Part shown: positions 8,948 through 17,058 of the stretch, in pieces
Layout: every line of letters starts with the position of its first letter
Numbering within the stretch: position 1 is the first letter of the stretch
From: Fischerella sp. PCC 9605
Lineage (GTDB): Bacteria; Cyanobacteriota; Cyanobacteriia; Cyanobacteriales; Nostocaceae
Direction: 5' to 3'
Length of the DNA: 64,000 nt
Assembly (NCBI RefSeq): GCF_000517105.1
Contig: NZ_KI912148.1
Location: 924,518-988,517, forward strand
The notes under the pieces: model-generated
Seen by the model: only the letters and a program-made list of their open reading frames with translations
Databases searched by the model: none
What the model was told of the DNA's origin: nothing
Program-made: the position numbers and the translations under genes

Positions 8948-9910
8948 ATGAATCTTTTTGTCACAGGTGGCTCAGGATTTCTTGGTAAGAGACTAATAAA
9001 ACGTTTGATTAGTGACAACAATCATGTCACAGCTTTAGCTAGATCTGATTCATCAGGGAGAACTATTGAACAATTAGGCGCAAAAACTATCAAAGGAAAT
9101 CTAGAGAATATTAGCGACTGGGAAGCATACTTAGCGGGACAAGAGATCGTTATTCATTGTGCTGCACCAGTCGAATTTTGGGGATCTTGGGAAAAGTTTT
9201 ATCAAGAAATTACTCTAGCTACAAAGAACTTGTTAATCAGTGCTAGCAAGATGAATGTTAAAAAATTCATCTATATTAGTTCCGAATCAGTTCTGCAAGA
9301 TGAGCTTCCTTTAATTGATATAGATGAAACATACCCTTATCCAGCAGAACCCAATTCTTACTATGGAAAAGCTAAGAAATTAGCTGAAGAAGAAATCTTA
9401 AATTTCCCTACAGAAATGAAGTGTATTATCCTGCGTCCTACTTATGTTTGGGGCAAGGGAGATAAAACACCGCAAACATTAGAAACAAAAGTCAAATCTG
9501 GCCAATTTTTATGGATAGATAGCGGTGAATGTGTAATTGAAACCGTTCATGTAGATAACCTCGTAGAAGCCATATCCTTAGCTTGTGTAAAAGGAGAAAA
9601 TAAAGAAATCTATATTGTTACTGATGATGACCCTATAACTGTCAGAGATTACTTTACTCAACTTTTCAAAATCAGAAGAATAAACCCTCCAAACACAAAT
9701 TTACCGAGTCTGATTGTTAATCCTCTGGCAAGTATAGTTGAATCAATTTGGAAATTGCTGAATATCAAAAGCACACCTCCTCTTTCCAAATTTGAAATAT
9801 CTTTTGTGGCAATGCCCAGAAAATACAATATTTCAAAAATTAAACAGGAATTGGACTATAAACCCATCATGACTAGAGAAATGGGATTGAAGGAAATGAT
9901 GAATAGTTAG
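8948..9910 (+). CDS. NAD(P)-dependent epimerase / 3-beta-hydroxysteroid-dehydrogenase-like extended SDR
   Basis: A 320-aa extended short-chain dehydrogenase. The Rossmann dinucleotide motif GGSGFLG lies at residues 7-13. An SSESV stretch near residue 115 supplies the catalytic Ser region, and YYGKAKK near 137-143 supplies the catalytic Tyr/Lys pair. A substrate-domain motif VHVDNLVEAI follows. The length fits NAD-dependent epimerase/dehydratase and 3-beta-HSD relatives. Codon use is more AT-rich than in the flanking GMC and hydrolase genes, which may mean a separate origin. It is co-directional with both neighbours in the 4.9-11.1 kb cluster. A sterol- or terpenoid-alcohol dehydrogenase role is an inference from these neighbours only. 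Confidence 0.85.
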   Translation: MNLFVTGGSGFLGKRLIKRLISDNNHVTALARSDSSGRTIEQLGAKTIKGNLENISDWEAYLAGQEIVIHCAAPVEFWGSWEKFYQEITLATKNLLISASKMNVKKFIYISSESVLQDELPLIDIDETYPYPAEPNSYYGKAKKLAEEEILNFPTEMKCIILRPTYVWGKGDKTPQTLETKVKSGQFLWIDSGECVIETVHVDNLVEAISLACVKGENKEIYIVTDDDPITVRDYFTQLFKIRRINPPNTNLPSLIVNPLASIVESIWKLLNIKSTPPLSKFEISFVAMPRKYNISKIKQELDYKPIMTREMGLKEMMNS

Positions 9911-9990
9911 TAGTTAATAGTGTTAGTAGTTAGTAGTTAATAGTAATTATTAACAAATGACAAATGACAAATGACCAATGACAAATGAGG
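9905..9990 (+). repeat. Tandem TTAGTAG / ACAAATG heptamers
   Basis: The spacer holds TAGTTAGTAGTTAATAG units followed by four to five near-perfect ACAAATG units, up to the ribosome-binding region (GAGG) of the hydrolase at 9997. Confidence 0.85.
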
Positions 9991-9996
9991 TAATTT

Positions 9997-11133
9997 ATGC
10001 AGCGTGAAATACCACTTTACACATTAGAAGGTGTGCGGAATACCGAGGTTTCCACACATCATTTTTCAACTGAAGATATGCTGGGACTTAGCATGTTGCG
10101 GTTCCAGCGTGCAGCTTGTGACGATGTAGTTTTGATTATTCACGGTCTAACTACATCAACAGATATGTTCATCATGCCCGAACATTACAACCTCGTGCAG
10201 TATTTGTTGGACAACGGGTTTGGTGATGTTTGGACATTAGACTATCGAATGAGCAACAGACATACGTATAATCTGCAAATGCATCGCCATAACATGGATG
10301 ATATCGCTCTGTTCGACCATCCAGCAGCGATCGCCAAGATGCGCGAACAAATAGGCGATCGCCGCATCCACGTTATCTGTCATTGTTTGGGTTCTGTATC
10401 CTTTACAATGAGCTTGTTTGCCAAAGCTGTCACAGGTATTACTAGCGTCATTTCCAATAGTGCAGCCTTAACACCGCGTGTACCCAACTGGTCATTCGTC
10501 AAATTAAATCTTGCGCCTTTCCTAGTCGAATATGTTTTGGGACTTCCCCACCTAAACCCGCGCTGGAGTGAAGAAGCTGGTATCACAAAAGGCAAACTCT
10601 TCTCTAAAACTGTCTCGGCATTTCACCATGAATGCAATGTACCTTCTTGCCATATGCTAAGCGTAATGTGGGGAACAGGCTGGCCAGCTTTATACAGCCA
10701 TGAAAATCTCCACGAAGTTACCCACCAACGCGGTGCAGACTTATACGGTGGTACTGGTTTGCATTACTATCGACATGTCCGCAAAATGGTAAAAAACAAT
10801 AATACAGCGGTCAAACTTGAGCCAAATAATCCTAAATATGACCGCCTACCCAATAACTACCTTGAGTACGCACGGGAAATTGAAACTCCCGTCCTATTCA
10901 TGACAGGCGATAACAATCACGTGTTTACTGATTCTAATATTGTCTGTCACAAGAGATTGGAGCAAATCGTACCAGGCAGACATGAACTTCACGTTTTCCC
11001 TGGCTACGGTCATCAAGACGTGTTTATGGGTAAAAACGTCCACATCGATATTTTCCCCAGATTGCTGCAATTTTTGAACAAGCAACGGTCTAAATATGTG
11101 AGTGGAAACACTGTAGCAACGACAGCTAATTGA
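9997..11133 (+). CDS. Alpha/beta hydrolase with Cys at the nucleophile elbow
   Basis: A 378-aa alpha/beta hydrolase. The oxyanion-type HGLTTSTDMF segment follows the first core strand (VVLIIHG, residues 44-50). The nucleophile elbow reads HVICHCLGS, which puts Cys130 where Ser is usual. The acid is probably Asp305 or Asp312 (MTGDNNHVFTDSN) and the base His339 (PGYGHQD). GAGG lies 8-9 bases before the ATG. From memory, similar HCxGS elbows occur in hydrolase domains fused C-terminally to cholesterol-oxidase-like GMC proteins; here the GMC protein is encoded 5 kb upstream on the same strand. This suggests a split version of that pair. It is likely cytoplasmic. Whether it is an esterase, thioesterase or acyltransferase cannot be told. 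Confidence 0.87.
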   Translation: MQREIPLYTLEGVRNTEVSTHHFSTEDMLGLSMLRFQRAACDDVVLIIHGLTTSTDMFIMPEHYNLVQYLLDNGFGDVWTLDYRMSNRHTYNLQMHRHNMDDIALFDHPAAIAKMREQIGDRRIHVICHCLGSVSFTMSLFAKAVTGITSVISNSAALTPRVPNWSFVKLNLAPFLVEYVLGLPHLNPRWSEEAGITKGKLFSKTVSAFHHECNVPSCHMLSVMWGTGWPALYSHENLHEVTHQRGADLYGGTGLHYYRHVRKMVKNNNTAVKLEPNNPKYDRLPNNYLEYAREIETPVLFMTGDNNHVFTDSNIVCHKRLEQIVPGRHELHVFPGYGHQDVFMGKNVHIDIFPRLLQFLNKQRSKYVSGNTVATTAN

Positions 11134-11263
11134 AAACTAGGTTTTTGTAATTCTCAGCTTTCAATCTTAATCCTTCTTTACTTTATAAATTCGGCTAATC
11201 ATTTAGTGTGAATTTCTGGTGGCAATTGATAACAGTTAGGAGTTAATAACTTACAACTCCTAA

Positions 11264-11716
11264 CTCGCTTCCATTAAGAATGTAGAAACTTTCACCGATA
11301 AAATCTTGGATTCTACTGTAGGCGATCCAACTCGGATGTTAATTGTTTTGGCTCCAGTCGAAAAATATGCATTACTGTTTCGTAAACTTTACGATTTGAG
11401 TTTAGATTATCGAGCTAGATATGGTTGCTTTACATTTATTTCGTTCTATGTTAAAGCGATTCGTTCTGACTATTTAGCTCAAGGCGATCCGAAAAAGCGT
11501 TTCTGTGAATTGATGTTTTATTTGGGTATGAACCCAACAAAAATGACGGATGTGATTTTGGATGAGATAGTGTCAAAAATTGATGATTTGTGTGTGGAGC
11601 ATAAAGCTTTTCGCTATATGCACACTAAGACTGTGAAAGATGCTGAGCGTAGAAATAAGATTGACCCGAATGTTTTTTATGCTCAAGAGGCAAGTGTATC
11701 TTTAGTGAGCGAATAG
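11264..11716 (+). pseudogene. Truncated remnant of an FAD-linked oxidase (C-terminal part)
   Basis: The frame is open from 11264, after an in-frame stop at 11261, and has no ATG or GTG with a ribosome-binding site. The first possible start is a TTG at 11306. The translation (about 150 aa) begins mid-domain (NVETFTDKILDSTVGDPTR) and ends with RRNKIDPNVFYAQE, a typical C-terminal motif of FAD-linked (VAO/GlcD-like) oxidases. The N-terminal FAD-binding half is missing, and the repeat-like AACTCCTAACTC tract lies directly at the break. It is most likely the tail of a gene lost by deletion. The exact family is uncertain. Confidence 0.6.
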
Positions 11717-11726
11717 TTAGTAGATT

Positions 11727-11806
11727 CCCCCTAGCCCTCCTTGAAAATAGAGGAAATATCTATCACTATCAAAGTCCCCCTTTTTAAGGGGGATTTAGGG
11801 GGATCG
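11727..11806. repeat. Dispersed C-run/G-run hairpin repeat
   Basis: TTCCCCCTAGCCCTCCTTG is followed by CCCCCTTTTTAAGGGGG and ATTTAGGGGGATCG. The same family appears inside the M28 peptidase gene (about 13655-13720) and inside the alpha-2-macroglobulin gene (about 54186-54275). Confidence 0.85.
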
Positions 11807-11918
11807 TAAAACTAGATGTTGTGTAATGACTAGGTTGAAAACACACTCTTGTGAAAAGGCAAAATCCGTATAAAAACTAAAAACTTTAAGAAAGGAGATT
11901 TTATAGTGAGCGATCGCC

Positions 11919-13211
11919 TTGCACCATTTCCAAAAGAAGGTAGCTGTAGTTAAAAGCACAACCGCCGAAACCAATGTATACGAAGTGCTTCCTAACACCG
12001 AAGTGGAGATACTACCGGACTATGAAGAAGCCCTGAGAGCGCTGGACTACGAGCAGGTGGACGCCATCCTCGCTGACGACTCAATTTTGTTAGGAATAAT
12101 ACAGCAGCAACCAGGACAATATCGACTTGTAAACCATAGGTTAACGGAAGAACCCTACGCTGCGGCAGTCGTCAAAGGCGATCGCTTCTTACTCAATGCT
12201 GTAGACCAAGCAGTACGCCATTTCAAAGAATCCGGAACTTGGGTAGAAAGCTTTACTCGTTACTTCTCCAGTCAACCCGTACCAGAACTACCGAAGATGG
12301 GCAGACGTTCTAGCCTTGGTGATATTACTAATCAAAACAATGTCCCCTCTTCCCCCACTCTCCCACTTCCCCCTTCTCCCACTCCTCCCCTACCGCTTGC
12401 TAAACCAGGAACAGCGTTACGTCGCATTCAAAACCGGGGTTATTTGATTGTTGCAGTTAAAGACAACGTACCTGGCTTTGGCTACCGTGACCCCAAAACA
12501 GGTGAGTACAGTGGTTTAGAAATAGATTTAGCGCGTGCAGTCGCAGAGCAAATTTTTGGCGCTCGCGCTAAAGTAAAGTTTCATCCCGTCAAGTCTGAAC
12601 AACGTCTGCCCCTACTACGTTCCCTTGCCAGCATCTTTGACCCTGTGCAAAAGATTTTCAGCATCCTGTCAACATCCCTTACAAGTAACTGGTGGCATCT
12701 CGGCATGGCGGGAAAACTACCGGAATTCCTCTGCCCAAAAGAATGTGTCGGTCAACAGGATTTTGTCGGGTTTGACTACTACTGGGGTATCAGTAATTTG
12801 CGAATTCACCGCGTCAAACAATTAATGGATGCTGCTTTCGGACGCTTTAACAATGCACCCGTTTGGTCTGGTGTACTCTATGATATGCTTAAATTCCACG
12901 CCAAGCTATTCCCCGATAAAGAAATTTTGATTGTTGAGAACGGTTGCGTTGATGTAGCAGACGGCGTGAAGCGCGAAGATTACATCCGCCAGCACATCCG
13001 CGAAGTACAGCGTGCTTGTAATGATGGCGTCAAGGTAGCAGGTTACGTCTGTTGGAGCATGACCTCAAACCGCGAGTGGGGTTTGAAGTTTGGCCCGGCC
13101 AGTGACTTTGGGTTATACCATATTGATCTAGACACAGACTCAGAATTAAAGCGCAAACCAACTACAGCAGCGGCGACGTACCGAGAGATTATAGAAAAAC
13201 GAACTGTTTGA
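11919..13211 (+). pseudogene. Chimeric ORF: solute-binding-protein fragments joined to the C-terminus of a GH1 beta-glucosidase
   Basis: This frame of 430 codons joins unrelated pieces. Codons about 10-125 match the second half of a bacterial extracellular solute-binding domain. A low-complexity stretch SSPTLPLPPSPTPPLPLA (about 142-163) follows, and then the start of another such domain (RGYLIVAVKDNVPGFGYRD to about codon 232). From about codon 233 the sequence is the last third of a GH1 glycosidase: DFVGFDYYWG, the nucleophile motif IVENG (Glu near 338), GYVCWSMTSNREW. The catalytic acid/base and N-terminal half of GH1 are absent and no signal peptide is present. A GTG at 11906 with a good AGGAG begins VSDRLAPFPK in another frame, possibly the old GH1 start. 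Decay or an insertion/deletion event is the simplest reading; a new functional fusion is less likely. Confidence 0.65.
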
Positions 13212-13335
13212 TTTATTACCTTCGTGTCTTAGTACGCCAGGTGCTACAACGGGGGAAACCCCCGCAACGCACTGGCTCGTCTTAGTGGTTTAAAAAAATA
13301 TTTTTTTATCACCAATACACAAAGACACCAAGCAA
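13212..13335. repeat. Nested repeats: 45-bp element inside a GTCTTAGTG-type repeat
   Basis: The outer repeat is TTCGTGTCTTAGT...GGTTTAAAA with an inverted partner CACCAATACACAAAGACACC. It is interrupted by 45 bases (13234-13278) that contain ACGGGGGAAACCCCCG. The interruption is bounded by the direct repeat GTCTTAGT (13226-13233 and 13279-13286), as expected for a target-site duplication. Confidence 0.7.
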
Positions 13336-13407
13336 AATCATTATTTTTATGGCTCACACAAGGCTAGTCTTACCTTGAGGATGAACAGTTGGAGCATCTA
13401 AACCAGA

Positions 13408-14478
13408 TCAATTTGCTAACAAAAAATTTGTAGCATTAACAACAACTTGTGCAGCTCCGGTAAAAAAGGAGCGTTCAATAGTAGATGGAGTATCGCTGGC
13501 TTGGTGGTAGTGAGGAGTACGTAGATTTGCTGTATCTGTTATTAGTACAGCCCCTACTCCTTGCAGCCAGAAGGGAGCATGATCGCTGCGTAGGGTGTCT
13601 GGCGTGAGCAAGCCTTTGAAAGGAATTGGCAATGTCAATACAGGTGGGAGATTCACGTCCCCCTTTTTAAGGGAGGTCGGGGAGAGCGTCTCTGCCTTAT
13701 TTAGGGAGGTTGGGGAAATAACTTGTGAGTTTTGAAAAGCATTGAGCAGTTGTAAATGCTCAGTATCACCTACTACCGCCAAAAAATCTCCTTTATCGCT
13801 GGGTGGAGTAACAGGAATACTTGTAGGATATTGCTGACAGCCAGGTGTGTAGCAAGCGTAACCAACCATATCCATAACGATCGCCCCGTGCAGGTTTTGT
13901 AAGTTTGCTGCTTTTTGAGTAAAAGCTTGACTTCCCAGCAGTCCAACTTCTTCTTTGTCGAAAAATGCTAATTGCAATGTTCGGGGTGTGGGACGGGAAC
14001 CGAGAATACGAGCAATTTCTAAAAGTACCGCAATGCCGGTGGCATTATCATCGGCACCAGGTGAGATGGCAACGGTATCGTAATGCGCTCCCACCAGAAT
14101 CGCTCCTGCTTGTTTGTCAGTTCCTTGTCGTTCAGCAAAGATGTTAACACCTTCGGAAAATTTTTGTAGCTGGGGCTTCCAGCCAAATTTTTTGAGTTGG
14201 GAAGTTATGTAAGTGCGGGTACGCGATCGCTCTGGATCGGTGTAACGTTTAAAATTCAAATTTTGAATGTGGGCAAATAGCTTTTGCGCTGATACTGGAG
14301 GGGGAGAAGACGCAGTGAGTTTCTCCGTGTTCTCTTTCACTGGGTTTGAATTTTCCACTTTCCCAGTTTCAATCACAGCTGGCTGTTGGAACTGTGTCAA
14401 AAATCCACTACTACCTACTGCCGCAAATGCAACCAATACTGCCAGCAGCAACCAAATCCATTTTTTCATGGGATACAT
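13408..14478 (-). CDS. M28-family zinc peptidase, membrane-anchored or secreted
   Basis: A 356-aa metallopeptidase. Residues 5-28 are a hydrophobic signal/anchor after MYPMKK, so the catalytic part lies outside the cytoplasm. The M28 zinc ligands are all visible: His132 (GAHYDTV), Asp143 (PGADDNATG), the catalytic Glu176/Glu177 (DKEEVGLLG), Asp203 (MDMVGY) and His325 (PHYHQASDT). Aminopeptidase activity is expected. Residues about 253-276 (two ISPTSL/LSPTSL units) are unlike the family. They are encoded by a C-run/G-run dispersed repeat that has been read through in frame. The start could also be ATG 14469 (MKKW). It stands alone and is convergent with the chimeric frame upstream. Confidence 0.9.
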   Translation of the reverse strand: MYPMKKWIWLLLAVLVAFAAVGSSGFLTQFQQPAVIETGKVENSNPVKENTEKLTASSPPPVSAQKLFAHIQNLNFKRYTDPERSRTRTYITSQLKKFGWKPQLQKFSEGVNIFAERQGTDKQAGAILVGAHYDTVAISPGADDNATGIAVLLEIARILGSRPTPRTLQLAFFDKEEVGLLGSQAFTQKAANLQNLHGAIVMDMVGYACYTPGCQQYPTSIPVTPPSDKGDFLAVVGDTEHLQLLNAFQNSQVISPTSLNKAETLSPTSLKKGDVNLPPVLTLPIPFKGLLTPDTLRSDHAPFWLQGVGAVLITDTANLRTPHYHQASDTPSTIERSFFTGAAQVVVNATNFLLAN

Positions 14479-14665
14479 CCATGCCTTCTTGACCTAGAAT
14501 AGCGCTTTCACCAAATTCGACAGTTCGTCTTTTGACAGAGGTCAAAACTTAGCTTAAAGTTCCTATGAAATAGTTATCAAATTACCAAGAGCAACCCACA
14601 ACGAGGGTCAGGAGCAATAAACTTTGATGAGAGAGAAAAGCAAACATCACCTTGAATAAAGCTAA

Positions 14666-15916
14666 GTGAAAATGTTGGATTTGTGGTTGCTCGTGACTTT
14701 GGGATTCCTGGGAAGTTTTGGACATTGCTTAGGGATGTGCGGTCCCTTGGCAGTGGCCTTTTCTCTGTCTCATCAACAGGAAAATGATCGTTGGCGACAG
14801 CAATTCAAGTTTCACACTCTGCTTAACTTGGGGAGGATGCTGAGCTATACTCTAGTCGGTGCGGGAATTGGAGCGCTGGGTTCGGTATTGCTTGCTAGTG
14901 GTCAAATGGCGGGTGTTGGTAGCCAATTACGCCAATTGACTGCAATAATTACTGGTATTATGTTGATTTGGTTTGGGCTAGGACAAATCAAACCCGATTT
15001 GCTGCCCCGGATACCAGTATTACACCCCCTATTGCAGGGGAGTTTGCATAACCGCTTGAGTGCGGGAATGGTCAAGCTTTCTCTTCAAAACAAATGGTGG
15101 ACGCCAGCAGTTTTGGGCATGACTTGGGGTTTAATGCCCTGTGGTTTTTTGTATGTAGCTCAAATTAAAGCTGCGGAAACTGGTAATTTGTGGATGGGTG
15201 CATTAACAATGTTGGTTTTTGGCTTGGGAACCCTCCCCACAATGCTAGGTGTAGGTGTGTCTGCATCTGTACTGAGTAAAGATAGGCGCAGTCAATTGTT
15301 TCGTTTAGGTGGCTGGGTAACTCTCACCATTGGTGTGCTAACACTGTTGCGGACTGGTGACACAATGGCAGATTACACTGGTCACGCCGCACTGATATTA
15401 CTCATGTTGGCACTCATTGCTCGTCCGATGAGCGGCTTGTGGGGAGCACCTCTACGTTATCGTCGTGCTTTGGGAGTAGGCGCTTTTGTGCTTGCCATTG
15501 TCCACACCACCCATATGATGGAACACTCACTGCAATGGAATTTTGCTGCCTTCTTTTTCTTGCCTCCAGATTTTCAGTGGGGTATGGTTGCGGGTACTGT
15601 GGCACTGGTTTTAATGACTCCTGCTGCTATGACGAGTTTTGATTCATTACAAAAGTCTTTAGGCAAGCGCTGGCGGCAAATTCATCTGTTGAGTTTACCA
15701 GCTTTGTTATTGAGTGCCATTCATACTATGATGATTGGCTCTCATTATCTTGGTTCTTTACAATCAACTTGGGGAAATAAGTTAGCAACAGTGCTACTAG
15801 GAATTATCTCTCTTAGTGTTTTGCTAGTAAGAACTCACTTTTTTTGGTCAATACTATCTCTAGAAAAATTTTACGTCCCTCCTAGTAAGTCAAACCAAAT
15901 CAAAAGTAAAAACTGA
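14666..15916 (+). CDS. TauE/UreH-type membrane transporter fused to a ferric-reductase-like membrane domain
   Basis: A 416-aa polytopic membrane protein. The N-terminal half (about 5-220) has the sulfite exporter TauE/SafE / UreH-like pattern with GHCLGMCGPLAVAFS and TWGLMPCGFLYVA, two Cys/Pro-containing membrane motifs typical of that family. The C-terminal half (about 235-400) has His pairs inside membrane helices (VHTTHMMEH, SAIHTMMIGSH) that resemble the haem-ligating helices of ferric-reductase-like domains. A metal or redox role in the inner or thylakoid membrane is likely. It starts at GTG 14666; ATG 14672 in frame is an alternative. The gene stands alone, followed by a dispersed repeat. 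Confidence 0.8.
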   Translation: MKMLDLWLLVTLGFLGSFGHCLGMCGPLAVAFSLSHQQENDRWRQQFKFHTLLNLGRMLSYTLVGAGIGALGSVLLASGQMAGVGSQLRQLTAIITGIMLIWFGLGQIKPDLLPRIPVLHPLLQGSLHNRLSAGMVKLSLQNKWWTPAVLGMTWGLMPCGFLYVAQIKAAETGNLWMGALTMLVFGLGTLPTMLGVGVSASVLSKDRRSQLFRLGGWVTLTIGVLTLLRTGDTMADYTGHAALILLMLALIARPMSGLWGAPLRYRRALGVGAFVLAIVHTTHMMEHSLQWNFAAFFFLPPDFQWGMVAGTVALVLMTPAAMTSFDSLQKSLGKRWRQIHLLSLPALLLSAIHTMMIGSHYLGSLQSTWGNKLATVLLGIISLSVLLVRTHFFWSILSLEKFYVPPSKSNQIKSKN

Positions 15917-15952
15917 CAGCTATTTTCAGATGAATAGATTATAGTGAGTGAA

Positions 15953-16030
15953 ACAGCCTGGAGGCAAAGTCTCCAAACCCTCGTTATTAGGTTCAACCTG
16001 GTAACGAGAATTAGAGCCTCTGGCTCTCCC
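15953..16030 (+). repeat. Dispersed hairpin repeat, CTCGTTACCAGG family, copy 1
   Basis: CAGCCTGGAGGCAAAGTCTCC is followed by an inverted pair around AGGTTCAACCTGGTAACGAG and by AGAGCCTCTGGCTCT. Other copies are at 31777-31845 (opposite orientation) and 50460-50534. It lies just upstream of the permease gene at 16079. Confidence 0.9.
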
Positions 16031-16078
16031 AATCGAATTCAGATTAAGAGAGAATGTTAGAAAACGAGTAGCTATGGC

Positions 16079-17041
16079 ATGACCAAATATTTAATCAATC
16101 GTTTACTAACTTCTATCCCGACACTCATTGCCATCAGTATTGTTGTCTTCGCAATTTTGGCATTAGCACCAGGCGATCCGATGGGTGAATTTGCGCTTAA
16201 TCCCTCCATTACAGCAGAAGTTCGGGAGAATTTGAAAAGATCGCTGGGTTTGGATCAACCGATGCATATCCGTTACATCAAATGGGTTACGTCTTTTATC
16301 AGTGGAGACATGGGTTATTCCTTCACCAGCCGTAGCTCAGTCAGTGAGTTGATTCTCCAACGCCTACCGACAACTTTATGGATAGTTGGTTCTGCTTATG
16401 TTATCAGTGCGCTGCTAGCTGTTCCTTTGGGGGTAATTTCCGCTCTTAAACGCCATTCAGTTGTAGATATGATAGTGACAACTATCGTATTTTTAGGATT
16501 TTCTTTACCGACATTTTTTACTGGGTTGCTATTTATTATTGTCTTTAGCGTGCAATTAAAATGGCTACCTTTTATCTATAACAGTACTTTGCAGGTGACA
16601 GATTGGCAGAGTTTTGTAGCCCAAATTAAACAATCGATTATGCCTGTGTGTGTGCTGACACTTTGGCAAACAGCATTGTTAATGCGTTTTGTCCGTTCCG
16701 AAGTTTTAGAAAAAGTCCATCAAGATTACGTGCGTACTGCTTATGCTAAGGGATTGTCTACCTTTGCAGTCATCAAGCGTCATGTTTTGCGGAATGCTTT
16801 AATTCCTGTAGTTACGTTGGTGGCATTAGATATTCCCAATATTTTTGCAGGGGCTTTGGTGACAGAACAGGTTTTTCGTGTTCCTGGTATTGGTGCTTTA
16901 TTGATTGAATCTATTTATCGCAATGACACACCAGTTGTGATGGCAATTACTTTTATTTATGCAATTTTGATTGTTATTTTTAATTTAGTTGCAGATATTC
17001 TTTACGGTTGGTTAGATCCTCGTGTTCAATACACGAAGTAG
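16079..17041 (+). CDS. Oligopeptide/nickel-type ABC transporter permease (DppB/OppB-like)
   Basis: A 320-aa inner-membrane permease with six predicted membrane helices. The first helix is MTKYLINRLLTSIPTLIAIS, followed by the family's short APGDP motif. The cytoplasmic EAA loop that contacts the ATPase is visible as YVRTAYAKGLS...HVLRNALIPV. It lies 17 bases upstream of the DppC-like permease and forms an operon with it. No ATPase gene is in this window. A matching peptide-binding lipoprotein is encoded on the other strand at 22138-23898, so the importer genes are scattered, a common arrangement in cyanobacteria. The substrate is probably peptides. Confidence 0.93.
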   Translation: MTKYLINRLLTSIPTLIAISIVVFAILALAPGDPMGEFALNPSITAEVRENLKRSLGLDQPMHIRYIKWVTSFISGDMGYSFTSRSSVSELILQRLPTTLWIVGSAYVISALLAVPLGVISALKRHSVVDMIVTTIVFLGFSLPTFFTGLLFIIVFSVQLKWLPFIYNSTLQVTDWQSFVAQIKQSIMPVCVLTLWQTALLMRFVRSEVLEKVHQDYVRTAYAKGLSTFAVIKRHVLRNALIPVVTLVALDIPNIFAGALVTEQVFRVPGIGALLIESIYRNDTPVVMAITFIYAILIVIFNLVADILYGWLDPRVQYTK

Positions 17042-17058
17042 TTAGAAGCTAATAATTT

